From Ignavibacteriae bacterium HGW-Ignavibacteriae-2 (GTDB taxonomy: Bacteria; Bacteroidota; Ignavibacteria; Ignavibacteriales; Melioribacteraceae): a stretch of 46,422 bases of DNA. This document shows positions 1-9,492 of this stretch, piece after piece (the first letter of the stretch is position 1; the number at the start of each line of letters is the position of its first letter). The notes under the pieces are model-generated. The model was not told where the DNA came from. It saw nothing but the letters and a program-made list of their open reading frames with translations, and did not search any database. The stretch covers positions 1 through 46,422 of the forward strand of contig PGYT01000018.1 in the NCBI GenBank assembly GCA_002839805.1, written 5' to 3'. Position numbers and translations under genes: made by a program.

Positions 1-3000
1 TTCCGAAAACGTACCATTTATTTTTATTTTAACAGCAAAAGGGGTTGAAGAAACTGTTTGATCGGACGTTTGATAATATTCGGATGTATAAGTGGCAACT
101 ACATCCAAATTTGGGTCGGTAACTTTTGTTTCGAATCGAATAGAACCTACAGCATCAAATACTTTAAAAAATTCAAGTTTAGAACCTTCCAGCAATCTGA
201 ATTCACCTTGAGCACGAGGCGAGTTATCAATTGTTTCGTAGAGCATATTTCCTTCAGCAAGTACAACAAGTTTTTGATTAAAAGAAGGAGAGAGGATAAA
301 ATCTATTTTAGCTTCATCGTCAATTAAAACATTTACAGAATAGTCGAAATTAGTTAAACTTTCCTGTACACGGCTATTAACTTTTTTCTGTTTTGAAGTG
401 ACAAGTTTATCAAATTTTATCTCTTCACTATCCATTTTAGAAGAATCTACTTTAAATGAATAAACAATATCTGTAGCGGAATTATAACCAGTTTGTATTG
501 GAGAGAAAGTTAGATCTGCCTCTTTAAGCAGGACAGTTCCAATAAACTTATTTTTATTCTCCTTAAGGGTATATCTCCAAGTATCTTTCACTTCCAAATA
601 AAGATTTCCATAAATCATAGGACTAACAGAGCGACTGCGTTTACCCAATACTCCTAGCCCACCGTTAAATTTTAGATCTATTTCTTTAGGTGTAAATCCA
701 TCCAAAAGTATAAAACCATTGCCGGTTATCGATCCATTCAGTTTAGAGCCTTTTAAATTGGCAATTGCCAGACTATCAACCGAAATCCTGTTCTTTTCAA
801 AGTTTAATACCATACCGAATTTATATTCAAGATCATTTAGGTCGGAAAGGAAATTAGCTTTTCGAACAGTAAGTTTTCCGTCGTAAACTATGTCGTTAAT
901 AGGACCTGTAAGATTAATATTTCCTTTTAATATTCCTTTCTGGTTTTTGATTGTAGGAAGCAAATTGCCAAAAGAATTAAGATTAAGGCTATCGGCAATA
1001 AATTTGATATTCATTACTTTTGATGAATCGAAAAGCGGTTTAGGCGTGCCAAACGCAAGATTAACGGGAATATCACCTTTAATGTAAAAATAAGGCTTAC
1101 GCAAATTTGATAATGAATCGACAAATTTTAAGTCTACGTCCAAATTTTCATTAAAATAATTAGCGACGCAATAAAAATTTCCAAGCTCTTTGTTTCCGTA
1201 ATTAATGTCATTTATCTGGAAATTTAGCGTCAATCTAGGATCGGCAAGTTTCCCGGAAAAATTTGTAATTAGATTTGTTTGTGCCCTAAACTGTTGATCG
1301 TATGTACCGCTTAAATAATATGAAAGCAAATGCCCCGGAATATTGCCGGCTTTAAAAACCAGATTATTATTTCCAATACTTGTAAAAATTCCTTTCAAAT
1401 CGAAAAAGGATGAATCGTTATAAAGTGTAAAATCTTGAAACAAAATTGAATCTGTCGAAAATTCAAGGGCTAAAGGACCCCGGTTAGTCCATGCAATATC
1501 TTTATAATCAATATTTGCGTCTTCAATTGTAAGTAATTGCTGACCTGGGCGCATCAACATATTTCCATCGATGCTAGTTGTTAAAAAGGTATCAATTTCC
1601 GTATATAGATTAAAAATTAATTTACTCTGGTTAAAAACAAAATCAGCCGAAAAGTTTTTCACCATCGACCCGGCCACAATTCTATCCGAACCAACGGACA
1701 AAGCTCCAAATAAATTATCAAAAGAATTATTTCGGTTATCTCTACTGAAATTCAGATCAGTATCCAGATTGGAAAGGTATAATATTTCATTATCGGTTAA
1801 CGTATAAAAATAGTCCAGTTTTAAATTAGTATTAATAGAAAAATTTGTGGAGTTGTTTTTAACCGAACCGCCACCGACACCTGCAATTCCAAGTTCTTCC
1901 TGACCAATTATTGCTGCAATCAGGTCGAAATCCTTAAATTTGAAACGGTAATCGAAATCTATTTTTTTATTTGTAATCGATGTATCTATTGGGGAAATAA
2001 TAGTTGTATCTATAATTCCCATATTATTAGAAACAGGATTTAACTCCTTTATTTTACTTTGAATTATCTGAGTGTTTTGAATTCCCTGATAAGTAAGTAC
2101 TTCAACAGCATCTTGCAGCGAAAAATTTCCGGAAATATTAAAATCGACAAAATTGGAAATGAGATCTATTTGACGGAGAGAATCTGATTTGGACAGTTTT
2201 AGTTCTAGCGATGCATCCTCAAAAAAAGTAGTTTTATATACAGAGGCGTCAAAATCTAATTTGAAATCACCAACCATTTTATCAAGATCCAGATCACGTC
2301 CATTGGATTGAAAATTAAAATTTAGTGAAGTAGAGTAAGATGTATCGTTTGTAAATTGGGATAAATCCAGGTTTTTAAAACTGCCGCTTAAATTATATGC
2401 AGGACTCAAACTATTTGTTAAGTCTAAACTTCCGCCTACAATTGTTTTTGAATTATTAACTAATCCGGTTAAGTCTAATTGAATTATTTTTGCTTTTCCT
2501 ACGACATTTAACTTTAACGAATCAATATTGTATCCGTACAATTTTGTTTTAAATGATTCCAATTTAAGACCCGCTTGTAATAAAGTTGGATCAGTTCCAA
2601 GGCCTGTTACATTTCCTTTTGTATTCAATATAGTCGGGGATTGAAGAACTTCGCTAATATCAAGATTCCGAGTATCAAATACTACATCATAAATCAGCTG
2701 GGATTTTGAAAAATCCAATTTGGAATCTAATTTTAATCTTCCATTCCCAATTTTAGCATCAATTCCCACTATAAAATTTGTAGGAGTTCCCCTATAACGT
2801 AAATTAAAATTATTTAGAGCCAGCGTTTTATATACAGGCAGTTCCAGAGTTGGCAGCAGGGAATTAATATCTTCCAAATTTATATTTGAATTTTTTGCCG
2901 AAACGTCGCAATAGAGTTGATCGGAAGAAACTAAATTTTTAACACTTCCAGTCAAATCCAATCTTGTTTTATCGTATTCAATTAAAAAACGATTGATGTC

Positions 3001-3957
3001 TAAATTTCCAAGAGTTCCTTTGGCCGATGCCGAAAATTCAGTTTCGCCGACCAACATATCAACTTCCGGGACAATCGCATATAGATCACCAAACGAAAAT
3101 GGTTGAGCGTTTAGATCGAGGGTTACAGGAATCTTTTCCATTTCAGATAAATTAAATTCTCGAAATATGTTAATATCGTTAACATCAAGATTTAGATTTA
3201 TATTTGAAGTAAGAGTCGATGTTTTTAACTTTTTTATAGAAATAGATGTACTGTCCACGTGAAACGCACCGGAAAACCGCTTCAAATCGAAATTCACAAT
3301 GTTTGTTTTAAACGAAAAATTATTTATAACCAACTGAAAATCTTTATTATTTATATCTACTTGCGCTTTTGCTTTTAGGTTAAGATCGTCAATACGCAGA
3401 TCGTCTATGTTGAGTGAATTGTAGTTTCGTTGCGATTTAATATTATCGAGATTCTGTTTCGTAAAAGAAATATTAGAGAGAACAATATTGTTAGCTTGAA
3501 TAAGAAAGGGGAAACGGAGGTCCCCGGAAGTTTCTTCAGTTGTATCCCTGCTTAATGTCGCAACGTTATACTTGCCAGGCATAACTTCACGCAAATTAAA
3601 ATTAAGTCCCTCAATTTCAATTTCTCTAAGATATATTTTTTTAAGCAATATTTGCAGGGGTCTAATTTCAATATCTATTTTTTTTACAGTTGCAACTGTG
3701 TCATATAACGATTGAAGAGAAACGTCGTTTATCCGAAGTGATGTAAAAATAGATCCATCTATTCGTCCAATATCAAGTTTACCGTTGATTGAGGAGTTAA
3801 CGTTTTCTGTGATTGTTTCTTTAAGATAATTTCGGAAAGTTTTTGTTTGAGAAAAGCCAAAAAAAAGAAAAAGCAATACAAATATGGTAACAGCTAAAAA
3901 GATAGCTACGTTAACAGATTTATGAAAAATTGATCTCTCTTTTTTTTTCGGTTTCAA
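1..3957 (-). CDS. TamB/AsmA-like translocation and assembly protein, C-terminus cut by window edge
   Basis: One minus-strand frame stays open for 1319 codons from a TTG at 3957 to base 1; I checked every codon. The N-terminus is lysine-rich (KPKKKER), followed by a hydrophobic anchor at about residues 17-35, then a very long beta-rich stretch with alternating hydrophobic residues and no catalytic motif. This is typical of AsmA/TamB proteins that bridge the periplasm and carry lipids or help outer-membrane protein assembly. The last visible residues (TDPNLDVVATYTSEYY, then TPFAVKIKINGTFSE) resemble the DUF490 domain that closes TamB proteins, so perhaps only 100-300 residues are missing. It begins five bases after the heptose adenylyltransferase stop and is the last visible gene of the envelope operon. 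The start is uncertain: the TTG has no clear Shine-Dalgarno, and translational coupling is likely. Family membership is confident; the exact substrate is unknown. Confidence 0.85.
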   Translation of the reverse strand, partial: MKPKKKERSIFHKSVNVAIFLAVTIFVLLFLFFGFSQTKTFRNYLKETITENVNSSINGKLDIGRIDGSIFTSLRINDVSLQSLYDTVATVKKIDIEIRPLQILLKKIYLREIEIEGLNFNLREVMPGKYNVATLSRDTTEETSGDLRFPFLIQANNIVLSNISFTKQNLDNIKSQRNYNSLNIDDLRIDDLNLKAKAQVDINNKDFQLVINNFSFKTNIVNFDLKRFSGAFHVDSTSISIKKLKTSTLTSNINLNLDVNDINIFREFNLSEMEKIPVTLDLNAQPFSFGDLYAIVPEVDMLVGETEFSASAKGTLGNLDINRFLIEYDKTRLDLTGSVKNLVSSDQLYCDVSAKNSNINLEDINSLLPTLELPVYKTLALNNFNLRYRGTPTNFIVGIDAKIGNGRLKLDSKLDFSKSQLIYDVVFDTRNLDISEVLQSPTILNTKGNVTGLGTDPTLLQAGLKLESFKTKLYGYNIDSLKLNVVGKAKIIQLDLTGLVNNSKTIVGGSLDLTNSLSPAYNLSGSFKNLDLSQFTNDTSYSTSLNFNFQSNGRDLDLDKMVGDFKLDFDASVYKTTFFEDASLELKLSKSDSLRQIDLISNFVDFNISGNFSLQDAVEVLTYQGIQNTQIIQSKIKELNPVSNNMGIIDTTIISPIDTSITNKKIDFDYRFKFKDFDLIAAIIGQEELGIAGVGGGSVKNNSTNFSINTNLKLDYFYTLTDNEILYLSNLDTDLNFSRDNRNNSFDNLFGALSVGSDRIVAGSMVKNFSADFVFNQSKLIFNLYTEIDTFLTTSIDGNMLMRPGQQLLTIEDANIDYKDIAWTNRGPLALEFSTDSILFQDFTLYNDSSFFDLKGIFTSIGNNNLVFKAGNIPGHLLSYYLSGTYDQQFRAQTNLITNFSGKLADPRLTLNFQINDINYGNKELGNFYCVANYFNENLDVDLKFVDSLSNLRKPYFYIKGDIPVNLAFGTPKPLFDSSKVMNIKFIADSLNLNSFGNLLPTIKNQKGILKGNINLTGPINDIVYDGKLTVRKANFLSDLNDLEYKFGMVLNFEKNRISVDSLAIANLKGSKLNGSITGNGFILLDGFTPKEIDLKFNGGLGVLGKRSRSVSPMIYGNLYLEVKDTWRYTLKENKNKFIGTVLLKEADLTFSPIQTGYNSATDIVYSFKVDSSKMDSEEIKFDKLVTSKQKKVNSRVQESLTNFDYSVNVLIDDEAKIDFILSPSFNQKLVVLAEGNMLYETIDNSPRAQGEFRLLEGSKLEFFKVFDAVGSIRFETKVTDPNLDVVATYTSEYYQTSDQTVSSTPFAVKIKINGTFSE

Positions 3958-3962
3958 AATTA

Positions 3963-4445
3963 CTATTCTTTGTATAATTCAAAAATTTTTTCAATTATTT
4001 TTGATGTCGACTGATTGATTTCAAATTTAATGTTTTTAACTGAGCCACCGTGTTTTTCCACTGTTTCTCTACCAATAATTTTATCGAGACTCCAGTCGGC
4101 TCCTTTAACCAATATGTCGGGAATTAAATCATCAATTATTTGTGCAGGAGTATCTTCTTCAAAAATTGTAACGAAATCCACTGCTTTAAGTTGAGATAAT
4201 ACATACATCCTTTCCTGTTCATTAGTAATGGGACGTTTGTTTCCTTTTAAGCGTTTTACTGAATTATCAGAATTTACCGCAACAATAAGAATATCGCCTA
4301 TCTCTTTGGCTTTAGTCAGATAATCGACATGTCCCGCATGTAAAATATCGAAACAGCCGTTGGTAAAAACTACTGTTCGATTTTGGATTTTAAGATTATT
4401 TCTTATTTCAATAATTTCATTTCTATTTGTTATCACATTTTTCAT
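3963..4445 (-). CDS. rfaE2: D-glycero-beta-D-manno-heptose 1-phosphate adenylyltransferase
   Basis: This 160-residue cytoplasmic nucleotidyltransferase activates heptose 1-phosphate with ATP to give ADP-heptose for the LPS inner core. The cytidylyltransferase-like signature TNGCFDILHAGHV lies at residues 28-40 with the HxGH catalytic motif at 36-39. A second family element (KGADWSLDKIIGRE) follows near residue 125. The length matches the stand-alone enzyme; in E. coli it is the C-terminal half of HldE. Its ATG overlaps the stop of the kinase gene by four bases (ATGA), so the pair is coupled. It sits between the kinase and the TamB-like gene in the envelope operon. I see no missing residue in the motifs checked. 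Confidence 0.93.
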   Translation of the reverse strand: MKNVITNRNEIIEIRNNLKIQNRTVVFTNGCFDILHAGHVDYLTKAKEIGDILIVAVNSDNSVKRLKGNKRPITNEQERMYVLSQLKAVDFVTIFEEDTPAQIIDDLIPDILVKGADWSLDKIIGRETVEKHGGSVKNIKFEINQSTSKIIEKIFELYKE

Positions 4446-5437
4446 ACTAACTCTTCCAAAAGTTCGGCAATCAAATTATCGGGATTTATTGGTACAATTC
4501 CCATTTCTTCGCAAACAAGTCCGCCCGCAAAATTTGCAAGGTACGCGGCGTCGGAAATATTAATGCCAGAAGCTAAAGCCATTGTAAGAGTTGCTATTAC
4601 AGTATCGCCAGCACCTGAAACATCGGCTACTTTTCTGGCTTTTGTAGGAATACGCAATAATTTATTCTCGGAATCAAACAGCGCCAATCCCTGATCGCCT
4701 AAAGTAATAAGAATATGTTTAGCATTTAATTTTTGAATCAACTTACTGCCGACTTTTTTTACATCATCGTCCGTTACAATTCTCATATTGAAAGCGTCTT
4801 CGGATTCTTTTTTATTCGGCTTAAAAACCGTCACATTTTCATAACTAAAAAAATTAATAAACTTTGGATCAACTGCAATAATTTTGTTTTCCTTATTGGC
4901 GGATTTTATAGATTCGGTTATTACATATTCAGTTAAAACGCCTTTGTTGTAATCCTCAAGAATTACAGCGTCGAGTTCACTTAAAATAGAATTAAATTTT
5001 TCAATAACCTGTAATTCGAGATCGGCATTAATGTTATCTTTAACTTCCTTATCAATTCTAACAATATGTTGTTTATTGGCAATTACTCTAATTTTTACAG
5101 TAGTAGGTCTTTCTGTTGAAACAATTAAACCACTGCTATCTATATCATACTCATCAAGAAGTCTTTTGAAAATTGTACCTTCTTGATCATCACCTATAAT
5201 ACCAATCGGATAAGGAATTCCGCCTAATGATTTTATATTTAAAATTACATTTGCCGCACCGCCAAATCTGAAAAATTCTTTTTCAATTTCCACTACCGGT
5301 ACGGGGGCTTCTGGTGATATCCTTTTTACATCACCCCAATAATAACCGTCCAGCATCATATCGCCAATTACGGCTATTTTTTTATTTTCAAATTTTGATT
5401 TTAAATTAAGAATTTCATTTTTTTCAAAATGCAGCAT
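4442..5437 (-). CDS. rfaE1: D-glycero-beta-D-manno-heptose-7-phosphate kinase
   Basis: This 331-residue PfkB/ribokinase-family kinase makes heptose 1,7-bisphosphate in the ADP-heptose pathway. The N-terminal GDMMLDGYYWGDVKRISPEAPVPV block (residues 25-48) is the sugar-binding signature of HldE kinases. FGGAANV (58-64) is the conserved di-glycine segment, and DVSGAGDTV (272-280) is the C-terminal PfkB motif with catalytic Asp278. The gene equals the N-terminal half of E. coli HldE, so heptose activation is split over two overlapping genes here. It starts three bases after the stop of the propeller gene. The phosphatase GmhB and isomerase GmhA are not in the window. Confidence 0.93.
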   Translation of the reverse strand: MLHFEKNEILNLKSKFENKKIAVIGDMMLDGYYWGDVKRISPEAPVPVVEIEKEFFRFGGAANVILNIKSLGGIPYPIGIIGDDQEGTIFKRLLDEYDIDSSGLIVSTERPTTVKIRVIANKQHIVRIDKEVKDNINADLELQVIEKFNSILSELDAVILEDYNKGVLTEYVITESIKSANKENKIIAVDPKFINFFSYENVTVFKPNKKESEDAFNMRIVTDDDVKKVGSKLIQKLNAKHILITLGDQGLALFDSENKLLRIPTKARKVADVSGAGDTVIATLTMALASGINISDAAYLANFAGGLVCEEMGIVPINPDNLIAELLEELV

Positions 5438-5440
5438 AAT

Positions 5441-6517
5441 TTATTTCCGAAGTTTAGAAAAATCCGTTACAAAATTATTTGATAGATCAAGCTGATATAA
5501 TCCGTCTTTTGCGCCCATCCACAGATATCTTCCATCGTAATAAAGTGAATAAACAACACTTGGCAGACCTGTGTCATACAAGGGTATAACTTCTTCGGTT
5601 TGCCTGTTTATTAACGCTAAACCTCTACCGTAAGGCTCTTTTGTTTCAATACTGAATTGATATAATGAAATCCATATAAAATTGCCTGTCTGAGCCATAT
5701 CAAAAACACCGTTACCACTTAATCCATTTTTTGTATCAAATCTTAGCCATTCATATCGACGGTCGTACTTGTAAATACCGCCCAGATTATAATCAGGATT
5801 TGATTTGGTAATAAATTCATCCAAACCTATCCAAACATTACCTTGTTCAAGCAATAATGCCGAAATAGAAACTGCGTCGCCATCGCCTTTAAAATAATTA
5901 CGAGTGTTGTCATAAAACTTTATGTTGTCAGTATCTTCAATCTTTCTGGATTTATCGTATTTATGCAAACCGTTTTCAGTCCCGAACCAGACGAGGCTGT
6001 CTCCATCTATTTGAATTGTTTTAATAGTATTTGTTTTTTCGTCGTTTTTAGTTGTAAGATCTATATCAGTAAATCTTCGTTGTGCTAAATCGTAACGTGT
6101 TAAGTATTTGAAACGTCCAATCCAAACTACATTCTCAAGCGGATCATATTTTACGGAACGAATCCAATTACTGAGCTGCCCGCCCAAACCAAATTTTCTT
6201 TTAGTCCAATTACCACGTTTTTTATCAAAAATAAAGAAGCCGTCGGTAGAACCCGCCCATACAAAGTCTTTATTAGCGTCGATCGCGTAAAAGAAATTCA
6301 ATTGCAATTTGCCATTGGAAGTAGAATAATTATCCCACTTACTTTTTTCAGGCGAGTAAGAAAAAATACCGTTGCCATTTGTGGCCACCCAAATATTTTT
6401 GCCGTCACCTGTAATGTCATAAACAGTTATTCCATCAAGGAATTTATTTATTTTCAGAGGAGTCTGTGAATATAAATTTATACATAGTATTGATAATAAT
6501 AAAATAAGTATTCGCAT
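5441..6517 (-). CDS. Secreted seven-bladed beta-propeller protein (regulator-propeller repeats)
   Basis: From the ATG at 6517 this encodes 358 residues. A longer frame to 6628 exists, but this start gives a clean signal peptide (MRILILLLSILCINLYSQ) and avoids the lipoate-transferase gene ending at 6537. After it come seven repeats, each with a Trp-led strand: WVATNGNGIFSYS, WAGSTDGFFIFDK, WIGRFKYLTRYD, WFGTENGLHKYD, WIGLDEF with IYKYD, WISLYQF with LALINR, and WMGAKDGLYQLD. These match the two-component-regulator propeller repeat, and seven of them would close one propeller. There is no transmembrane, kinase or T9SS domain after it, so it is likely a free periplasmic or exported propeller. 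Its place between lipid A and heptose genes suggests an envelope role, but the function is unknown. Confidence 0.85.
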   Translation of the reverse strand: MRILILLLSILCINLYSQTPLKINKFLDGITVYDITGDGKNIWVATNGNGIFSYSPEKSKWDNYSTSNGKLQLNFFYAIDANKDFVWAGSTDGFFIFDKKRGNWTKRKFGLGGQLSNWIRSVKYDPLENVVWIGRFKYLTRYDLAQRRFTDIDLTTKNDEKTNTIKTIQIDGDSLVWFGTENGLHKYDKSRKIEDTDNIKFYDNTRNYFKGDGDAVSISALLLEQGNVWIGLDEFITKSNPDYNLGGIYKYDRRYEWLRFDTKNGLSGNGVFDMAQTGNFIWISLYQFSIETKEPYGRGLALINRQTEEVIPLYDTGLPSVVYSLYYDGRYLWMGAKDGLYQLDLSNNFVTDFSKLRK

Positions 6518-6536
6518 TTTATATATTGGTGAGTTA

Positions 6537-7301
6537 TTAAAAATTTTCTTTAATAGTGGGAATTGATTCCACTGATTCAGAATTAATTTCAGGGAACTTA
6601 ATGTTCCACTCTTTCTCGAAGCCCGCAATTAAAGAGTTTTGTAATTCATTATAATTTATTCTTTCGCCGATTATAAAATCTAATTCTGTAGTACTTTCGG
6701 AAAGATCAAGTCTCGTATCACTATCAGAGTGAATGTAATCCACTAGCTTTCGGTGATAATTGCCACATAAAATTGAACCATGTTGTAAGAGTACATTTGA
6801 TAATTTACGCTGAGCGCTTCCCACAACTTTCTTCCCTAAATATTTAATTTCGTTTTTTGCCGCACTTCCAAAACAAAGTTTGCCTGAGGGTTCGGAAAGT
6901 AATTTAGGGAAATTAGGTTGTTCATTTTCCAAACATAATCTTTTGAGCTTAGGATGATATAATGAAAGACCGTTTAAAAGTGCTATAGAAATTTTTTCGT
7001 ACACTTCTTTGGGTGTGTATCCTGCTGAAGCGGGGATTACAACACTATAAGTTAATTCCTCCGCATGCAATATAGCTCTTCCGCCTGTAGGTCTTTTAAC
7101 AATATCGAGCCCATCTTTCTTCGTCTTATCCAAGTTAATATCATCAAAACTCTGATTAGCCCCTAATGAGATACAATAAGGTTTCCATCTATAAAGGCGA
7201 AAGTATGCGTTATTTGCTGCACAGCTGTATGCCAATTCAATATCATAATCCATATTATATTGGCCCTTCATTTTGTTATGTTGAATCAAATGCCAGTTCA
7301 T
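6537..7301 (-). CDS. Lipoate/octanoate protein transferase (LipM or LplA type)
   Basis: This 254-residue protein of the biotin/lipoate A/B ligase family attaches octanoyl or lipoyl groups to carrier proteins such as GcvH or E2 subunits. RPTGGRAILHAEELTYSV (70-87) is the substrate-binding loop. LCFGSAAKNEI (142-152) supplies Cys143, KKVVGSAQRK supplies Lys158, and LQHGSIL follows. A conserved Cys in this place plus the Lys is the pattern of LipM octanoyltransferases, which form a Cys-acyl intermediate; LplA ligases usually lack this Cys. I favour LipM but cannot exclude a ligase. The start overlaps the lpxA stop (ATGA), so it is co-translated with lipid A genes. A later Met at residue 11 is possible but would lose the conserved MNWxLI opening. 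Confidence 0.82.
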   Translation of the reverse strand: MNWHLIQHNKMKGQYNMDYDIELAYSCAANNAYFRLYRWKPYCISLGANQSFDDINLDKTKKDGLDIVKRPTGGRAILHAEELTYSVVIPASAGYTPKEVYEKISIALLNGLSLYHPKLKRLCLENEQPNFPKLLSEPSGKLCFGSAAKNEIKYLGKKVVGSAQRKLSNVLLQHGSILCGNYHRKLVDYIHSDSDTRLDLSESTTELDFIIGERINYNELQNSLIAGFEKEWNIKFPEINSESVESIPTIKENF

Positions 7302-8074
7302 CTCCGGATAATTCCACGGTTGCTTTTTGCAAGAAAATCCAGAATGTTGTTTACACGGGGGTGTTCGGCAAAAGTTTCTTTTAATTTTAATTTGGCTTCG
7401 GAAAAATTCTTACCAGAGTTATAAAGAATATTATACGCGTTTTTTAGCGTTGAAATTTCTTCGTTTGAAAAACCTCTGCGACGTAAACCAATTATATTTA
7501 ATCCGGCATATTTAATAGGTTCGCCGGCTGCCAAAACGAAAGGAGGGATATCAGCAATTATTCTGAAGCCACCACCCACCATAGCATGCTGACCTACCTT
7601 GCTAAATTGATGAACGGAAGTAGCGCCGCCGATAATTACCTGATTTTCAATTTCTACGTGTCCGCCCACCTGAACTGCATTTGCTAAAATACAGTTATCA
7701 CCTATAGTACAATCATGCGCAACATGTGCATAAGCCATTAACAGACAATTGTTTCCTATTCTCGAAAATCCTGTTTCTTTTGTGCCTTTGTGCAGAGTAA
7801 CTGACTCGCGTATTACAGTATTATCTCCAACATAAAAGTAGGTTTTTTCATCAGCGAATTTAAGATCCTGTGGGGCATTGGAGACCGATGCAGATTGAAA
7901 AATTTTAACATTTTTACCTAACCTGGCTCCGTTATAGATACAAGCATGGGGACCTATAATTGAATTGTCTCCAATTTCAACGTCATCCTCAATAAAAACA
8001 AATGGGCCGATAGTAACATTTTCCCCTAACTGTGCTTTACCGCTTACAATGGCGGTGGAATGAATTTCGGTCAT
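7298..8074 (-). CDS. lpxA: Acyl-ACP--UDP-N-acetylglucosamine O-acyltransferase
   Basis: This 258-residue cytoplasmic trimeric enzyme puts the first 3-hydroxyacyl chain on UDP-GlcNAc, the entry step to lipid A. The protein opens IHSTAIVSGKAQLGENVTIGPF with hexapeptide repeats through about residue 190, then a helical C-terminus (GLRRRGFSNEEISTLKNAY), the normal LpxA layout. The catalytic-loop pattern HKGTKETGFSRIGNNCLLMAYAHVAHDC is complete, including the conserved His residues. It starts five bases after the lpxC/fabZ stop, within an AAGGAAAT-like ribosome-binding region. Order lpxD-lpxC/fabZ-lpxA is the usual one in this phylum. Confidence 0.96.
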   Translation of the reverse strand: MTEIHSTAIVSGKAQLGENVTIGPFVFIEDDVEIGDNSIIGPHACIYNGARLGKNVKIFQSASVSNAPQDLKFADEKTYFYVGDNTVIRESVTLHKGTKETGFSRIGNNCLLMAYAHVAHDCTIGDNCILANAVQVGGHVEIENQVIIGGATSVHQFSKVGQHAMVGGGFRIIADIPPFVLAAGEPIKYAGLNIIGLRRRGFSNEEISTLKNAYNILYNSGKNFSEAKLKLKETFAEHPRVNNILDFLAKSNRGIIRR

Positions 8075-8079
8075 AAATT

Positions 8080-9492
8080 TTAATTTCCTTTTTTATCTTC
8101 TCTGTCAACAATTGCCGCAACAAATTCTGCTTCTGCAACTAACTGACTATCAACAAAAGCTTTCCCTTTAATTGAAACATAACGAGTTTTCTTTTCTATC
8201 AATTCTGCTTCTAAAACTAATTGATCACCCGGTACAACGGGTTTTCGAAATTTGGCATTATTAATCGTCATAAAATAAACAAGTTTGCTCGAAGGATCAG
8301 GAAGTGAATTGAGTAAAAGAATTCCTCCACATTGTGCCATTGCCTCCAAAATTAACACGCCGGGCATAACAGGCTGACCAGGAAAGTGACCCTGGAAAAA
8401 CTGTTCATTAAAAGTAACGGATTTAACTCCTGTAACTTTTTTATCGAACTCAAGGTCAACGATTTTATCAACAAGTAAAAATGGATATCTATGAGGTAAA
8501 ATTTTCATTATTGCTGAAACATCAAATACCAATCCCTCTTTTTTAACATTTTGGTATTTTTTTACCAATTTTTTTTGCTGATAAAGCTGACGGATTTTTT
8601 TTGCAAATTCGATATTTGCTTTGTGTCCTGGGCGCGCAGCCAATACTTGCGCTTTTATAGGAGCGCCAATCAGAGCCAAGTCTCCAAGCATATCCAAAAG
8701 TTTATGTCGCACAGGTTCATTTCTAAATCTTAAAGATTTTTCGTTTAAAAATCCGTTTTGCCCAACACTTATGCTGTCATCCAATCCAAGTTTTTTACTC
8801 AGTTCGTCCAGTCCTTCCTGGTCTAGAGTATGATCTACAATTACAACAGCATTTTCTAGGTTACCACCTTTTATTAAACCTTTATTCGCAAGTGCCTCTA
8901 CTTCGCTCAAAAAACAAAATGTACGTGCCGGCGCAAATTCTTCAACGAATTCTTTTCCTAAATCGAACATGCCTGTGTGCTGACTTCCAAGGGCAGGATT
9001 TTGGTAATCCACCATTACTGTAATTCTATAATTATCCAGAGGAAGGGCGACAATATCAACCTGATTATCTTCATCGTGGTATATAACTGTTTCGTCGATG
9101 ATTAAATAATCTTTCGGTTCGCTTTGTTCAACGAACCCCGCTTCTAAAAGTTTCTCAACATATGGCATTGCACTTCCATCACCAACTGGCGGTTCAAGAC
9201 CATCTATCTCAATTCTTAAATTATCTATTTGTAGTCCAACTACAGCTGCTAGTACATGTTCAACTGTATGAACACGTGCATCTCCTATCCCAATAGTTGT
9301 CCCGCGCGATGTATCCACAACATAATCCGCTGTTGCGGGTATTTCAGGACTACCTCCTAAATCAACTCTAATAAATTTAATTCCGAAATTTTCAGGCGCT
9401 GGTTTAAAAGTCATTGTACACGATGTGCCGGTGTGCAAGCCAACTCCTGAAATTGAGCTTGTTTTATCTATTGTTCTTTGTTTCTCTAACAT
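8080..9492 (-). CDS. lpxC/fabZ: Bifunctional UDP-3-O-acyl-GlcNAc deacetylase / 3-hydroxyacyl-ACP dehydratase
   Basis: This is a 470-residue fusion. Residues 1-305 are LpxC, the zinc deacetylase that commits UDP-acyl-GlcNAc to lipid A: HTVEH at 75-79, HKLLDMLGD with His263 and Asp267 as zinc ligands, and RPGHKANIEF with His290. Residues about 318-470 are FabZ: LPHRYPFLLVDKI, then FFQGHFPGQPVMPGVLILE with His369 and Glu383 as the dehydratase pair. Lipid A deacetylation and hydroxyacyl dehydration compete for the same 3-hydroxyacyl-ACP pool, and fusing them is a known trait of Bacteroidetes and relatives. Its ATG overlaps the lpxD stop by one base (TAATG). Confidence 0.97.
   Translation of the reverse strand: MLEKQRTIDKTSSISGVGLHTGTSCTMTFKPAPENFGIKFIRVDLGGSPEIPATADYVVDTSRGTTIGIGDARVHTVEHVLAAVVGLQIDNLRIEIDGLEPPVGDGSAMPYVEKLLEAGFVEQSEPKDYLIIDETVIYHDEDNQVDIVALPLDNYRITVMVDYQNPALGSQHTGMFDLGKEFVEEFAPARTFCFLSEVEALANKGLIKGGNLENAVVIVDHTLDQEGLDELSKKLGLDDSISVGQNGFLNEKSLRFRNEPVRHKLLDMLGDLALIGAPIKAQVLAARPGHKANIEFAKKIRQLYQQKKLVKKYQNVKKEGLVFDVSAIMKILPHRYPFLLVDKIVDLEFDKKVTGVKSVTFNEQFFQGHFPGQPVMPGVLILEAMAQCGGILLLNSLPDPSSKLVYFMTINNAKFRKPVVPGDQLVLEAELIEKKTRYVSIKGKAFVDSQLVAEAEFVAAIVDREDKKGN

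Noticed and set aside
1571-1807. Plus-strand frames inside 1-3957
   Set aside because: They lie antisense within one unbroken 1319-codon minus frame with clear TamB-like sequence; no ribosome-binding sites or family patterns.
8080-9492. LpxC-FabZ fusion as a sequencing error or novelty
   Set aside because: Both halves are complete with all catalytic residues; this fusion is an established trait of the phylum group.
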